Source: Actinomycetota bacterium (GTDB lineage: Bacteria; Actinomycetota; Thermoleophilia; Gaiellales; Gaiellaceae). Taken from it: a stretch of 7,379 nucleotides of DNA. The DNA lies in NCBI GenBank assembly GCA_019234175.1, contig JAFALP010000082.1, forward strand, positions 1 through 7,379. The letters run 5' to 3'. The position numbers and the translations under genes were made by a program. Below, in pieces: positions 6,608 through 7,379 of this stretch (its first letter is position 1; the number at the start of each line of letters is the position of its first letter). Below the pieces are notes generated by a model, which saw nothing but the letters and a program-made list of their open reading frames with translations, searched no databases and was not told the origin of the DNA.

Positions 6608-6728
6608 GCGTGCTAGATGGGACCACGGCTACGCTCTGTAAGCAATACGACTCCGACTTACAACGGAGGAACAACGCAGTCGGTTCCGCGTGCGACTCGG
6701 GTCGAAAAGGAGGCGCGCCTGCCGACGC

Positions 6729-6814
6729 ACGATCGAGCTCGGCCCTCGCGCGCACGGCAGGCGGGTCTTCTGGCGGCGAGGCGTACGATCGAGCCGGTCA
6801 AGCCCTCGCGCGCA
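6729..6814. repeat. Imperfect direct duplication at the 3' end of the HAD gene
   Basis: Two exact short matches occur in the same order: ACGATCGAGC at 6729-6738 and 6785-6794, and GCCCTCGCGCGCA at 6742-6754 and 6802-6814. The gap between the two words is 3 bases in one copy and 7 in the other. The right copy spans the stop codon of the HAD gene (6798-6800), and the left copy lies downstream of it in non-coding DNA. It looks like a decayed tandem duplication, although GC-rich sequence produces such matches by chance more readily. Confidence 0.4.
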
Positions 6815-7379
6815 AGTCCGCCACCTCCACAACGGCCTCGCTCGGGCGCCGGATACGGGACGTCGCGAGGACGAATCGCGCCGCCCCGACGATCTTCGCG
6901 AGCTCGCGGTCGTCCTTCGCCCGGAGGGCGGCGTGGAGCAGTTGCGCCTCCGGGGTGAGCCGGGGCGACGGCGCCCGCTCCCCGAGGAAGCGGTCGACCG
7001 CCTCGCGCAGGCCGGCCTGGTAGCGATGCCGCATCCGCGCGCCGGGGAGGCCCGCCGATCCCTGTGCGGGGACGAACGCGTGTGCCGCCGCTCGCAGCAT
7101 CGGCGCGTCCTCCGCCGAGTCGCCGATCGCGAAGGCGAGCGGCGCGTCGAAGAGCTCGCACAACGCGCGGACGCCGGCGGCCTTGTCCGGGGTCGCGGCG
7201 AAGTCGGTCTGGCGGAGCCCGGGCACGACGCGCACGCCGTCGATGCGGACGGCCGCGACGTCGTCCTCGCGAAGGGCGACGTGTCGCCCGGTCGGCTCCC
7301 GTCGGTACGCCCGCACCGAGTGCTCGTACGTCGGATCGACGACGACGCCTTCCCGACGGCCGAGGATCGCGCGCGCCCG
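6798..7379 (-). CDS. HAD-superfamily hydrolase (phosphatase), C-terminal part, runs off right edge
   Basis: The minus strand is open from the window edge to a TGA at 6798, giving 193 residues that lack the N-terminus. A GTG at 7316 could act as a start, but 21 further in-frame codons upstream stay open and HAD motif I (DxD) is not present, so the true start is outside the window. The visible part shows the late HAD motifs: Lys66 (in ATPDKAAGVRAL; motif III lysine) and IGDSAEDAPML (85-95; motif IV acidic metal ligands), in the style of Cof/HAD-IIB sugar phosphatases. After the HAD core, about 55 residues (139-193), rich in Ala, Arg and Glu, form an extra tail of unknown role. The substrate is unknown. 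It reads toward the glycan block but is separated by 275 bases with its own promoter-like sequence, so membership in that operon is uncertain. Confidence 0.75.
   Translation of the reverse strand, partial: RARAILGRREGVVVDPTYEHSVRAYRREPTGRHVALREDDVAAVRIDGVRVVPGLRQTDFAATPDKAAGVRALCELFDAPLAFAIGDSAEDAPMLRAAAHAFVPAQGSAGLPGARMRHRYQAGLREAVDRFLGERAPSPRLTPEAQLLHAALRAKDDRELAKIVGAARFVLATSRIRRPSEAVVEVADLRARA

Larger units (their letters stand above)
6523..6797. other. Non-coding region between HAD gene and sugar transferase
   Basis: There are 275 bases with no supportable gene. The left part (to about 6670) is AT-rich and repeat-bearing and probably regulatory. It includes a 10-base direct repeat, ACTTACAACG, at 6599-6608 and 6656-6665, with an inverted TGTAAG at 6637-6642. 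The right part (about 6670-6797) is GC-rich and contains a partial copy of the 3' end of the HAD gene. Frames crossing this region have no recognisable protein content. No clear intrinsic terminator for the HAD gene was found. Confidence 0.6.

Noticed and set aside
6270..6755. Minus-strand frame starting in the spacer and entering the sugar transferase region
   Set aside because: Its start lies in the GC-rich spacer without a ribosome site, and within the sugar transferase it reads the wrong frame.
6742..6781. CCTCGC / GCGAGG inverted pair as a terminator of the HAD gene
   Set aside because: The stem is only six bases with a long loop and there is no T-run, so it is not a credible intrinsic terminator.
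5008..7023. Plus-strand open frame of 671 codons
   Set aside because: Antisense to the nucleotidyltransferase, sugar transferase and HAD genes. It even crosses the AT-rich spacer, where its composition changes abruptly, and it has no recognisable domain.
1..7379. tRNA genes, CRISPR arrays, insertion sequences
   Set aside because: No tRNA-like arms, regularly spaced repeats, transposase motifs or terminal inverted repeats were seen on either strand.

Overview
The window is a dense, very GC-rich stretch of bacterial DNA. Codon choice is heavily biased to G or C at third positions, GTG starts are common, and a sortase-type LPFTG surface protein is present. Together these suggest a Gram-positive, high-GC bacterium, most likely an Actinomycetota (a Thermoleophilia/Gaiellales-type lineage is a guess from overall feel, not shown). 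The content is a surface-polysaccharide (exopolysaccharide, capsule or cell-wall glycan) locus. Both window edges cut through genes.

Layout. From 1 to 1399, on the minus strand, lies the 5' part of a Wzy/WaaL-type O-antigen ligase or polymerase membrane protein, which runs off the left edge. It is easy to miss because it has no stop inside the window and long arginine-rich shadow frames lie over it. A 65-bp divergent spacer leads to a plus-strand block (1465-3986): a small secreted LPFTG protein, a DegT/DnrJ/EryC1/StrS sugar aminotransferase, and an extended-SDR NAD-dependent sugar epimerase/dehydratase. The last two overlap by one base. A second block on the minus strand (6522 down to 3983) encodes a polyprenyl-phosphate sugar-1-phosphate transferase (the initiating enzyme), a sugar-1-phosphate nucleotidyltransferase, and an ExoA-like family 2 glycosyltransferase. 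The last two overlap by four bases. The two blocks converge and their stop codons overlap by four bases, leaving no room for a terminator. A 275-bp non-coding region (6523-6797) contains an unusually AT-rich stretch with palindromes and repeats, probably the promoter/operator of the minus-strand block. Beyond it, a HAD-type phosphatase on the minus strand runs off the right edge.

How the parts could work together (inference from families). The nucleotidyltransferase, epimerase and aminotransferase make activated, probably amino-modified, sugars. The sugar transferase loads the first sugar phosphate onto undecaprenyl phosphate, and the GT2 enzyme extends it. The Wzy_C-type protein then polymerises the glycan or transfers it to an acceptor outside the membrane. 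The LPFTG protein is the odd member: a short Ser/Thr-rich wall- or membrane-anchored protein that could be a display scaffold or a glycan acceptor. No flippase, sugar 4,6-dehydratase or sortase is visible, so the locus must continue outside the window or depend on genes elsewhere.
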